Source: Caryophanales bacterium
GTDB taxonomy: Bacteria; Bacillota_I; Bacilli_A; RF39; UBA660
NCBI GenBank assembly: GCA_016282415.1
Contig: JAEEKO010000017.1
Span: 1 to 10,919 of the forward strand
Reading direction: 5' to 3'
Length of the DNA: 10,919 nucleotides
Under the pieces are notes generated by a model. That model was not told where the DNA came from. It made no database searches and worked only from the letters and a program-made list of their open reading frames with translations. A program made the translations under genes and the position numbers. This document shows positions 1 to 6,918 of this stretch, one piece after another (positions within the stretch are counted from its first letter, which is position 1; each line of letters starts with the position of its first letter).

Positions 1-716
1 AAGTTATTGGAGCTATTTTAATAGAAGTATTCTTCTTTATGATAATTCCTCTATTTATTAGATTAATAATTAGAAAGCCGCTTAATCCCCGCTTATCTCT
101 CTATATTGCAATAATTAATTATGCCGTAATATTCTCTATTTTTAAGATAGCAATCCTTAAATCAACCAATATTAATTATTATAGTATCTCTCCGGATTTA
201 TTATCATTGTTATTAGTACCAGTTAATGTCTTCGTACTAAGATTTGATAAGAATAATCCCAAATTAAAGAAAAAGATTTTTATTCTCGTTGCAATAATTA
301 CCGCATTCCTAGGAACGATATTAATATCTTCATTCTTTATTGATAATGGTATTACCGAAGATAAACCAAAAGAAGCTAAAGTATATCAAATAACTGAACT
401 AAAAGAAAAGGATTATAACAAAGTTATTAATAGTAAAAAAACTGTAGTAGTTTTATATACTACCAATAATTGTATCTATTGTGAACAAGCTTTAGATGTT
501 CTTAAAGAATTAACCGTTAATTATCGATTAGAAAATATTTACTATTATCCTAATTATGTTAATGATATTGAAAAATATCCAACTCTTGCAATCTACCAAA
601 GCAACGAATTGCTTGATAAACTAGAAGGCTTTTCTGATAAAAAAGAAATTCCTGACCAATTCTATCGTCTAGATGTTATTAATTTATTAAGTGATTACGA
701 TATTATTACTGATTAA
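1..716 (+). CDS. Membrane protein with extracytoplasmic thioredoxin-like domain (5' partial)
   Basis: The frame is open to the window edge, so this is the 3' end of a longer gene. The ATG at 39 lies inside a hydrophobic helix (VIGAILIEVFFFMIIPLF) and is unlikely to be the start. Counting from that ATG, further membrane segments lie near residues 20-40, 52-68 and 79-101. Basic loops (RKPLNPR, and RFDKNNPKLKKK between segments 3 and 4) mark the cytoplasmic side, which places the C-terminal domain outside the cell. That domain (about 115-225) has a CxxC site, C145-I-Y-C148, and YPTL around P181, the usual position of the thioredoxin cis-proline. It probably handles thiols or disulfides of exported proteins. 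The partner and direction (oxidase or reductase) are unknown. The gene ends at a strong terminator and converges on the next gene. Confidence 0.75.
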   Translation, partial: VIGAILIEVFFFMIIPLFIRLIIRKPLNPRLSLYIAIINYAVIFSIFKIAILKSTNINYYSISPDLLSLLLVPVNVFVLRFDKNNPKLKKKIFILVAIITAFLGTILISSFFIDNGITEDKPKEAKVYQITELKEKDYNKVINSKKTVVVLYTTNNCIYCEQALDVLKELTVNYRLENIYYYPNYVNDIEKYPTLAIYQSNELLDKLEGFSDKKEIPDQFYRLDVINLLSDYDIITD

Positions 717-743
717 AAAAAGATACCATTTGGTATCTTTTTT
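717..743. terminator. Bidirectional intrinsic terminator
   Basis: AGATACCA and TGGTATCT form a perfect stem around a tiny loop. An A-run precedes it and a T-run follows, so it works on both strands. It separates the convergent genes ending at 716 and 746. Confidence 0.85.
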
Positions 744-745
744 AA

Positions 746-1720
746 TTAGAACTCTAACGTTAATTTATCAACTTCGTTTCGAAATTGATCATAGACTTCA
801 ATTTCTGCTTCGGAAACTTTAGCTAATGCTGCTACATCACTAGTTTTAGCTTCTTCAAACACGCAATACTTCTTAACATATAAGTAACTTGCTAGCTTAG
901 CTAACGCTTTATCTTTATCGTCAATGTTTTCCATTAATGCATATATTCTATTACTGATTTTTACAATTAAATCTTTAATAACAATACTACTATTATCTAG
1001 TCCAAAAATATCTTCCATATTAATTTTACCATATGAAAACAAGCCTGATACAACTGTTGATAATTCTATTGAATAAGGTTTTACCGTTTTCCCTAAATCA
1101 AAATCATAATCAGTATAAACACCAAAACAATATAATATTCCCATCATTGCTTGAATTCGATTGTTAATACTTGGATCAGCAAAATTAGGCGTTTCATTAA
1201 AGAAATAATAATATATTTCAATTAAATACTTGGCATTGTCATTCAATTTTACTGGATTAATATTTAAATATTTATTAATATCATTTAAAGTATTAATTAT
1301 ATTACTTTGTGGAGATTCACAATTTTTCTTTCCATAGTTCTTTTTATCTTCATACTCAAACTGAAAGCCATTTAAACTTCCTTCTTCTTCACCAACCGTA
1401 TAACTTACTTCATATCCTTTAGAACCATAAACATCTTTATCATAATAAGTAATCATACCATTTTCATATAAAATAGATTCATCAAAATCTTTCGCATATA
1501 ATTGAACACTTAAATATTTTTCTTTTACATTTCTGAAGATTGTCCTAATTATTTGAACAATATCCTCTAATCTCTTGATTGCAATATTCGGATTTTTATT
1601 TAAAAAATCTTCAATACTGCTTATATTAAAGTCATCATCGGCAATACCTTTAAATTTAATGTCTGCTCTATTATTATTTTTAGTAGCTATTAATTTTTCT
1701 TGAATTACAATTTCTTTCAT
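746..1720 (-). CDS. Unknown 324-aa soluble protein
   Basis: I do not recognise a family. The protein has no signal peptide or membrane segment and looks cytoplasmic. The N-terminal half is charged and rich in Asp, Glu, Lys and Asn, with a Tyr-rich stretch (YENGMITYYDKDVYGSKGY, about 85-103). The middle (about 165-215) holds IYYYFFNETPNFADPSINNR followed by a hydrophobic MMGILYCFGVYTDYDF. The C-terminal 100 residues look helical. The ATG follows a G-rich ribosome site (AAGTGGGG, 1728-1735). Only 18 bases separate it from the small basic gene upstream, so the two are probably co-transcribed from the promoter at 1974-2002. The shared terminator is 717-743. Residues 128-135 (KNYGKKNC) look like a flexible linker. 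I cannot name a function. Confidence 0.6.
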   Translation of the reverse strand: MKEIVIQEKLIATKNNNRADIKFKGIADDDFNISSIEDFLNKNPNIAIKRLEDIVQIIRTIFRNVKEKYLSVQLYAKDFDESILYENGMITYYDKDVYGSKGYEVSYTVGEEEGSLNGFQFEYEDKKNYGKKNCESPQSNIINTLNDINKYLNINPVKLNDNAKYLIEIYYYFFNETPNFADPSINNRIQAMMGILYCFGVYTDYDFDLGKTVKPYSIELSTVVSGLFSYGKINMEDIFGLDNSSIVIKDLIVKISNRIYALMENIDDKDKALAKLASYLYVKKYCVFEEAKTSDVAALAKVSEAEIEVYDQFRNEVDKLTLEF

Positions 1721-1738
1721 TTCAAAACCCCACTTAAA

Positions 1739-1945
1739 TTATTTATGAGTTGTTCTTGTAGGACGTTTAGTTAATACATTAACTTCACGAGATGCTTTAA
1801 CTGAAGCCGCTTTATAAGCTTTTTTTACTGCAACTGGATATGGTAATTTTGGTTCAATTGGAACTCCAATTGTTGCTTCTTTAGCAGCAGTTTCTTTATA
1901 CTTTGCAATAACTTCAGCAATTACATTGTCATTTGTTGTTTTCAT
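1739..1945 (-). CDS. Small basic Ala/Lys-rich protein (68 aa)
   Basis: The 68-residue product has many Lys, Arg and Ala and a basic tail (LTKRPTRTTHK). It has no membrane segment, and I do not recognise a family. The start is the ATG at 1945 (MKTTND): AGGA lies 8 bases upstream. An in-frame ATG at 1960 is only a few bases from the predicted transcript start and overlaps that ribosome site. The protein is first in a two-gene unit behind the best promoter of the window, which suggests strong expression. High charge and small size would suit a nucleic-acid- or ribosome-associated protein, but no motif shows this, so it stays hypothetical. Confidence 0.65.
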   Translation of the reverse strand: MKTTNDNVIAEVIAKYKETAAKEATIGVPIEPKLPYPVAVKKAYKAASVKASREVNVLTKRPTRTTHK

Positions 1946-1973
1946 TTTATATTTCCTCATTTCTTAATTGGTT

Positions 1974-2002
1974 ATTATATTATTTATTATTTTTATCGTC
2001 AA
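1974..2002 (-). promoter_or_regulatory. Consensus sigma-A-type promoter
   Basis: On the minus strand TTGACG (2002-1997) and TATAAT (1979-1974) are separated by exactly 17 bases. Transcription would start near 1967 and serve the genes starting at 1945 and 1720. It begins just past the terminator of the preceding unit. Confidence 0.85.
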
Positions 2003-2003
2003 T

Positions 2004-2033
2004 AAAAAAAGATTATTTATCTAATCTTTTTTT
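2004..2033 (-). terminator. Intrinsic terminator overlapping a stop codon
   Basis: A perfect 12-base stem (AAAAAAAGATTA and its complement, 6-base loop) with a run of seven T on the minus transcript. The last codons and stop (2013-2015) of the small acidic gene are inside the hairpin. It ends the unit running from 3153 to 2013. Confidence 0.85.
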
Positions 2034-2249
2034 AAAATACTCTGCTAAGGCTTCTTTTAATTCAGGTTCATTAACTTCTTCTAAATAGCCATCATTATTC
2101 TCAAAGATATTTAATTCTTCAGTTAAATCTTCCGTAGCATTTAACTTACTAGTTAAATAATAAGCTTTATTATTATAATTACCTTGATCTATAACCATAT
2201 ATTTACTACCATCAGCAGTAGTAATAATTTTATCAATATTATTATTCAT
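2013..2249 (-). CDS. Small acidic protein, DUF1292-like (78 aa)
   Basis: The 78-residue cytoplasmic protein starts with a beta-rich part (IITTADGSKYMVIDQGNYNN, then KAYYLTSKL). An acidic middle and a C-terminal helix (EPELKEALAEYFKKRLDK) follow. This order, a short sheet with a 'tdgskY' turn and a YY strand followed by an acidic region, resembles the DUF1292/YrzB proteins of Firmicutes, whose role is unknown. The match is by pattern only. The ATG is one base after the stop of the surface-protein gene. Its ribosome site (GAGG, 2260-2263) lies inside that gene's last codons, so the two are translationally coupled. Transcription ends at 2004-2033. Confidence 0.65.
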   Translation of the reverse strand: MNNNIDKIITTADGSKYMVIDQGNYNNKAYYLTSKLNATEDLTEELNIFENNDGYLEEVNEPELKEALAEYFKKRLDK

Positions 2250-2250
2250 T

Positions 2251-3153
2251 TTAATTTAACCTCATATTTATTCTTTTTTCAGCAACTGGTTTACCATCTT
2301 CATCATAAACCAGTACATCACCTTGATCAACGAAATAATCAATTGTTTTAGTACCATCTTCGTTTTTAGTAACTACTTGATGTGGATCATATTTAATAAT
2401 AACAACTTCTGGTAATAAATACTTAGTTTCGCCATCAACATCAATAGTATTTAAATCAATTGGAATATTTACAAAAGTATTTGAATTTAAAACCCAACCT
2501 TTAAAATCATAGCGTTCATTAGGTCCAGTACTAAGTAATGTTGTTTTTGACGGAACTAATCCATCACTAACCCATTCACCATTTTTATCAGACTTAGTAA
2601 ACTTTTCAAAGTAAACACCATAATAATCTCTGCTCTTTTTTAAACTTGGCTTTTCTTCCATTTTAATATAAGAACCTATAAAATCATATCTGGTATTCTC
2701 ATCGCTTGATTTAACGTCAGTAGTTGTAATCTCACCAGCAGCAGTCCATTTGCCGCCAAGATCGCGGTCATATTTTTCGTAACAATAATGTGGAATCGCA
2801 TCAAAATCATTATTATCTTCTTTTATAGTAGTAATCGTTTTTTCAACTAATGGTTTACCATTTTCATCATATACCAATTTGCCACCATTAGGCGCATAAT
2901 ATTCAATACTTTTAGTTCCATCATCATTTATTTTAACAATTTGATTTGGATCTGAATATACAGTTGATGTTTCATATTGAATATCTTCAGCCGGTTGTTC
3001 ATCTTTTCCTTTAAATTGAGGAGATGCTGCTACAACAGCAATAGTAAGACCACTAAGCATCGCAAGAATAGCATATCTTATCTCACGCTTTTGTTTCAAT
3101 TGTTTATCAATAGCTTTAACCGTTTCCACAATTTTTTTATCTTCGTTTTTCAC
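2251..3153 (-). CDS. Membrane-anchored surface protein with nested A-B-B'-A' repeats
   Basis: This 300-aa protein has a basic cytoplasmic N-terminus (KQLKQKREIR), one membrane segment (about 27-45) and an extracellular remainder. The outside part holds two pairs of repeats in mirror order. A (68-107) and A' (256-295) align without gaps, share about 23 of 40 residues and carry DGTK..I.Y and LVYDE.GKP. B (about 123-163) and B' (about 179-223) share EK...G.W...G and RYDF.G. I know of no enzyme with this order; a binding or structural role is likely. The GTG at 3153 is chosen over the GTG at 3162 because AGGTGAT (3158-3164) is correctly spaced only for the former. It diverges from the phosphohexomutase and is coupled to the small acidic gene downstream. 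Confidence 0.75.
   Translation of the reverse strand: MKNEDKKIVETVKAIDKQLKQKREIRYAILAMLSGLTIAVVAASPQFKGKDEQPAEDIQYETSTVYSDPNQIVKINDDGTKSIEYYAPNGGKLVYDENGKPLVEKTITTIKEDNNDFDAIPHYCYEKYDRDLGGKWTAAGEITTTDVKSSDENTRYDFIGSYIKMEEKPSLKKSRDYYGVYFEKFTKSDKNGEWVSDGLVPSKTTLLSTGPNERYDFKGWVLNSNTFVNIPIDLNTIDVDGETKYLLPEVVIIKYDPHQVVTKNEDGTKTIDYFVDQGDVLVYDEDGKPVAEKRINMRLN
2269..2388 (-). repeat. Surface-protein repeat A' (second copy)
   Basis: Encodes the 40-residue unit beginning DPHQVVTKNEDGTK, near the C-terminus. About 23 of 40 residues match copy A, including LVYDE.GKP. Confidence 0.8.
2485..2619 (-). repeat. Surface-protein repeat B' (second copy)
   Basis: Encodes the second B unit, with EKF...NGEW...G and RYDFKGWVL. 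It is adjacent to copy B, so the two form an inner tandem pair. Confidence 0.65.
2665..2787 (-). repeat. Surface-protein repeat B (first copy)
   Basis: Encodes a roughly 41-residue unit with EKY...GGKW...G and ending RYDFIGSYI. It pairs with 2485-2619 with two single-residue gaps. Confidence 0.65.
2833..2952 (-). repeat. Surface-protein repeat A (first copy)
   Basis: Encodes the 40-residue unit beginning DPNQIVKINDDGTK and ending at EKTI. It aligns without gaps with the copy at 2269-2388. Confidence 0.8.
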
Positions 3154-3170
3154 TACAATCACCTATATTC

Positions 3171-3199
3171 ATTATATAATGCCTTAAATTAAAGCACAA
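3171..3199 (-). promoter_or_regulatory. Probable promoter of the surface-protein unit
   Basis: TATAAT (3176-3171) has a weak TTGTGC (3199-3194) 17 bases upstream. The predicted start falls right at the AGGTGAT ribosome site, giving a leader of roughly ten bases. Confidence 0.55.
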
Positions 3200-3214
3200 T
3201 AAGGATGTGTAAAT

Positions 3215-3235
3215 AAAATGTAATCTTTACATTTT
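3215..3235. promoter_or_regulatory. Inverted repeat, possible operator between divergent genes
   Basis: AAAATGTAA and TTACATTTT form a perfect 9-base dyad around TCT. It lies midway between the divergent leaders (3158-3176 and 3262-3280). It is not followed by a T-run that would make it a convincing terminator. It fits the site of a dimeric regulator; no regulator is identified here. Confidence 0.45.
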
Positions 3236-3256
3236 TAGTTATAATGCTAGGAAATA

Positions 3257-3280
3257 TATAATATAATTACTATAGGTGAT
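3257..3280 (+). promoter_or_regulatory. Probable -10 region and ribosome site of the phosphohexomutase gene
   Basis: Two overlapping TATAAT boxes (3257-3262 and 3262-3267) are followed six bases later by AGGTGAT (3274-3280), five bases before the ATG. No good -35 is seen. The stretch 3262-3280 matches the inverted stretch 3176-3158 at 17 of 19 bases. Confidence 0.5.
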
Positions 3281-3285
3281 TATAT

Positions 3286-4653
3286 ATGAATATCGATACA
3301 AGTATTTTCCGCGAATATGATATTAGAGGCGTTTACCCTACGCAAATCAATGAAGAAGTGGCTTACCTAATTGGTCAAGGCTACGGTTCTTATATTCAAG
3401 AAAAATTAAATCGTAATGTTTGCGTTGTTGGTCGTGATATTAGATATTCATCTGACGACTTAACAAAAGAATTAATTAAAGGAATATTATCAACTGGTTG
3501 TAACGTAGTTAATGTTGGAAGATGCACTACTCCGATGTATTACTATGCATGTATTAAAACTAATTTCATTATTGGTATTATGGTTACTGCTAGTCATAAT
3601 CCTAAAGATGATAACGGTTTTAAATTCTCATTTGATAATTTAGGTAATGCCCGTGGTGAAATGGTTTATGATTTTAGAGATTACACCTTAGCTAAAAAGT
3701 TCTTAACCGGTAAAGGTAAAATTGCTGACTTAGATATTAAAGCAGATTATATTAAACTAATGAAAGATTCAATTAATATGGGATCTCGTAAATTAAAAGT
3801 TGTCTTTGATCCTGGAAATGCTACAACCTGCTTAATTATTAAAGATATTATCAAAGAATTCCCTAACATTGAACCAGTTTATATTTTTGATGATGTTGAT
3901 CCATCATTCCCTAACCACCATCCAGATCCAGCTGTTATTGAAAATACCTTATTACTTCAAAGTAAAGTAATGGCTGAAGGTGCAGATTTAGGTATCTCTT
4001 ATGATGGTGATGGTGATCGATTAGGAGTTGTTGATAATAACGGTAATTATGTAATGACTGATAAGATCATGGCATTGATGGCAGAAGACGTTATTAAAAA
4101 TAATGATAAAAAAGATATCTTATATGATATAAAATGTTCAAAAGTAATTGAAGATGTTGTTAATAAAAACAATGGCGTTCCTCACCTATATCGTACCGGA
4201 ACTTCATATACTAGATATAAAACCGTATTAGAAGGTTATCCATTTGGTGGTGAGTTTTCTGGACACTTAACCTTTAATGATCGCTTCCCTGGATTTGATT
4301 CTGGTATTTATGCATCATTAAGAGTACTTGAATTATTATCAAAAGAATATCGTAATATTTCGGATTTAGTTGATGAATTACCAAAATACTATAATACTCC
4401 AGAAATTAAAATCCCCGTACCAGATGATAAGAAATTCCCTATCATTGATAAAGTTAAAGAATACTGTAATTCCAATAATATTAAATTTAATGATATTGAT
4501 GGAGTTAGAGTTGAATACGATGATGGTTGGGCTTTACTTCGTGCAAGTAATACTGGACCTAACTTAACATTAAGATTTGAAGCTACTACGGAAGCAAGAT
4601 TACAAGCAATTAAAGAAGAATATACTAATATTATTAATGAATATATCAAATAA
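3286..4653 (+). CDS. manB: Phosphomannomutase/phosphoglucomutase
   Basis: This enzyme interconverts hexose-6-phosphate and hexose-1-phosphate in the cytoplasm, supplying GDP-mannose or UDP/dTDP-glucose pathways. It is an alpha-D-phosphohexomutase of the AlgC/ManB type, complete at 455 aa, the usual length. FREYDIRGVYP opens the protein. TASHNP at 101-106 carries the phosphoserine S103. DGDGDR at 240-245 is the metal loop. GGEFSGH at 321-327 is the sugar loop, and RASNTGP at 419-425 binds phosphate. The GEFSGH loop is typical of enzymes using both mannose and glucose phosphates, but substrate range cannot be fixed from sequence alone. The ATG has AGGTGAT five bases upstream. The gene stands alone, divergent from the surface-protein unit and convergent with the sigma-like gene. 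It may feed the dTDP-rhamnose route that includes the fusion enzyme at 8930-10411. Confidence 0.95.
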   Translation: MNIDTSIFREYDIRGVYPTQINEEVAYLIGQGYGSYIQEKLNRNVCVVGRDIRYSSDDLTKELIKGILSTGCNVVNVGRCTTPMYYYACIKTNFIIGIMVTASHNPKDDNGFKFSFDNLGNARGEMVYDFRDYTLAKKFLTGKGKIADLDIKADYIKLMKDSINMGSRKLKVVFDPGNATTCLIIKDIIKEFPNIEPVYIFDDVDPSFPNHHPDPAVIENTLLLQSKVMAEGADLGISYDGDGDRLGVVDNNGNYVMTDKIMALMAEDVIKNNDKKDILYDIKCSKVIEDVVNKNNGVPHLYRTGTSYTRYKTVLEGYPFGGEFSGHLTFNDRFPGFDSGIYASLRVLELLSKEYRNISDLVDELPKYYNTPEIKIPVPDDKKFPIIDKVKEYCNSNNIKFNDIDGVRVEYDDGWALLRASNTGPNLTLRFEATTEARLQAIKEEYTNIINEYIK

Positions 4654-4706
4654 AAAAGTAAACTTAAGAGTATTAATCAAGATACTCTTTTAGTTTACTC
4701 TTTTTA
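4652..4706. terminator. Bidirectional intrinsic terminator overlapping the sigma-like gene end
   Basis: The outer stem AGTAAACT/AGTTTACT (4657-4664, 4692-4699) and inner stem AAGAGTAT/ATACTCTT (4666-4673, 4682-4689) enclose an 8-base loop. A-rich sequence on one side and T-rich on the other let it end both convergent genes. The final codons of the minus gene are within it. Confidence 0.85.
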
Positions 4707-6844
4707 ATTTTGTTAATTGCCCTTCGGCGATATTTTTCAACATCTTTTTTAGGCATTCCTAACTTTAATGATATAGCTTGAGGCATATTATCACGATAAC
4801 CTAATTCATCATAATATAAATTGATAACTTGACGTTCCTCTAAAGTTAACTCTTCATTACAGAATTTATCAAATTCTTCAAAAAATAAATTGTTTTGAGC
4901 TTCATCTTCTACCGAAGGACGACAATTTCTACTAATTGCTTTTTCATCACCATCAATTCCTTCATCGATACTATGCAAATTAATTAATGCTTGTTGCATT
5001 CCTTTAAATTCATCTAAAGTAATTCTTTTACGATCAACAAATAAGGCATCTGCATATTTTGTGATTGCGCGATTTTTTTCAACTAGCTCTTTATTTAATG
5101 CTTTCATTTTATCAGAAACCTTTTTCCTACGAGCAGCAATTGCTGTTTTAACACATTCGTCAATATTTTCATCTTCATTCTGATATTTTGCTAAAAATTT
5201 ACGACATAACGTTACATAAGAATCATTCTGACTATACTCTTTAAAAAATATTTTTGCATTGATATCTTCACAAATATCTTTAGCGTCTTTTTCACAATTT
5301 TCTAAGTCACGTTGATAAAGGTCTTTATAGTATTGCGTTTCTTCTTGATATTCTTCTTCAGTGTAACCTAATTCTTCTAGGTCATAATCCTCGGTTAATA
5401 AGTCTTCAAGTTCCTTAACGGTATCATCATATCTTTCTATAACATCAGACATATCCCTAAATACGTCCCACATATCATCTTCAACTTTTGCATATTCTTC
5501 TTCTTTTTCTTCTTCAAATAATAAGTTTATATCATATTCTTTTTGATATAAAGTTGTAAAATCACACAAAGGATAAGCACTCGTTTTATTACGAAGATAA
5601 CCATATCTTTTTGATGATTGTTTAACCTTAGCATTTTCATTAAAGAAATTTTTAATATGTTCATATTGTTCCTCAAAAGACGGAACTAATCCTTCATGCG
5701 TTTTCTTATATTCTTTTTCAAATGCAATTAACTCTCTAATCACCGCTAACTTAGTAATATATATTAATAAAACATGCTCTTGAATAAAGAAACTATCATT
5801 TCGATAATATTTAATTTTATTCTTTTTTGAACGCTTATATGGTTTAATCATAAAATCATATATTGCACGATAATCTTCATTATCTAATATCGTATTAATT
5901 GCAAGTGAACTATAAAGATTTTTATATAAATCATAAGCTTTATCAGAAGTATAATCTTTTCTAGAAAATATTGGTAATATAGAATCATGAGTTCTAGTTC
6001 GTTTCTTATTATATTCTTTTAAAATATAATAACAATCATGATATGACATATCAGGACCACAATGATTAAAGCTTTCAACGAACTTATAAACCAATATTGC
6101 CTTATCAATTTCATCCTTAAAGAAATCGCCTTTATATTTCTTTTTAATAGTTTTAGATACTTGATTAAGAATACTCTTTTCAACGCATACATTAGCATAA
6201 GTTCTAAACTTAGCAGGCCCATTAGGAATATAGTTTTTAGCAGCATTGGTTAATGCTAAAGAAGCCGTTTGAAATAAATCATCAAAAGTAAAATCCCAGT
6301 CTAAATACTTACGGTTTTGATTTGCATGATAAAGCGCTATATCAAGTGATCCATCCACTACCTTTTTAATTAAATCTTGACTTGGGAATTGACGATTAAC
6401 TCCCCTCTTAGCATGTAATAAATACTCATCAAGTTTATCACTTATTGGTTTTTGGTGTCTTTGAATAGCATCACGAAATTCATACTTTATATCAAACCAT
6501 TCATCTTTTAATTGACGGTAAGCATCGCTTTCATGATCTAGCTTACTGGTTTTAATAGTTGTTTCTTTTACTCTTAATTTTTCTAATATATCTTCTAAAT
6601 CATCATATCCTAATTTAGAATTTCCCCATTCATTATAAAAGTCATTATATAAATCATAAGTTTTTTCTCTTTTGAATGCTACATCAAGATTATGAAATGT
6701 ATCATATATTTTTTGAAGATATCTATATTCCTGATTAAGAGCATCATCTTTAAAACAAACACTAACATTTTCTTTTAAATACATTTCTTCAATATCTTGA
6801 TTAGTTAAATATTCTTTTGTTTTTAAATCACTATATAATCCCAT
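4673..6844 (-). CDS. Giant sigma-70-like factor with a ~425-aa insert
   Basis: The 723-aa protein has both hallmark sigma-70 regions. Region 2 is at about 166-239: FDDLFQTASLALTNAAKNY, then KFRTYANVCVEKSILNQ, like the core-binding and -10-binding part. Region 4 is at about 665-723: LTLEERQVINLYY, then a helix-turn-helix with AISLKLGMPKKDVEKYRRRA. A linker resembling region 3.2 (SIDEGIDGDEKAI to SVEDEA, about 625-649) precedes region 4. About 425 residues lie between regions 2 and 4 where ordinary sigma factors have 100 or fewer; the insert includes a very acidic stretch (about 442-534). About 165 residues precede region 2. The ATG at 6844 is preferred: AGGTGG lies six bases upstream and the promoter at 6881-6909 excludes earlier starts. 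It probably directs RNA polymerase to a special gene set; a phage-like or divergent non-sigma role is possible. Confidence 0.75.
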   Translation of the reverse strand: MGLYSDLKTKEYLTNQDIEEMYLKENVSVCFKDDALNQEYRYLQKIYDTFHNLDVAFKREKTYDLYNDFYNEWGNSKLGYDDLEDILEKLRVKETTIKTSKLDHESDAYRQLKDEWFDIKYEFRDAIQRHQKPISDKLDEYLLHAKRGVNRQFPSQDLIKKVVDGSLDIALYHANQNRKYLDWDFTFDDLFQTASLALTNAAKNYIPNGPAKFRTYANVCVEKSILNQVSKTIKKKYKGDFFKDEIDKAILVYKFVESFNHCGPDMSYHDCYYILKEYNKKRTRTHDSILPIFSRKDYTSDKAYDLYKNLYSSLAINTILDNEDYRAIYDFMIKPYKRSKKNKIKYYRNDSFFIQEHVLLIYITKLAVIRELIAFEKEYKKTHEGLVPSFEEQYEHIKNFFNENAKVKQSSKRYGYLRNKTSAYPLCDFTTLYQKEYDINLLFEEEKEEEYAKVEDDMWDVFRDMSDVIERYDDTVKELEDLLTEDYDLEELGYTEEEYQEETQYYKDLYQRDLENCEKDAKDICEDINAKIFFKEYSQNDSYVTLCRKFLAKYQNEDENIDECVKTAIAARRKKVSDKMKALNKELVEKNRAITKYADALFVDRKRITLDEFKGMQQALINLHSIDEGIDGDEKAISRNCRPSVEDEAQNNLFFEEFDKFCNEELTLEERQVINLYYDELGYRDNMPQAISLKLGMPKKDVEKYRRRAINKIKKSKLKEYLD

Positions 6845-6880
6845 ATAAACCCACCTGCATGTTTTTGCCCATTGCATTTT

Positions 6881-6909
6881 ATTATATATAATTATGTATA
6901 TTTGTGCAA
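6881..6909 (-). promoter_or_regulatory. Promoter of the sigma-like gene
   Basis: TTGCAC (6909-6904) and a perfect TATAAT (6886-6881) are 17 bases apart. The start near 6874 gives a 30-base leader to the ATG at 6844. It overlaps the space directly after the preceding gene's stop, so the sigma-like gene can be transcribed alone. Confidence 0.7.
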
Positions 6910-6918
6910 TGAAAAATA

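Noticed and set aside
39..41. ATG at 39 as the start of the first gene
   Set aside because: The frame is open to the window edge and the ATG falls inside a membrane helix, with no ribosome site before it.
2977..3192. Plus-strand open frame opposite the surface-protein start
   Set aside because: It is antisense to a gene with repeats and a membrane anchor, and its composition is that of reversed low-complexity codons.
4370..4649. Small open frames on both strands inside the phosphohexomutase gene
   Set aside because: They overlap a conserved enzyme, have no ribosome site and resemble no family.
6019..6253. Open frames on both strands inside the sigma-like gene
   Set aside because: They overlap the conserved region 2 coding sequence and have no independent signals.
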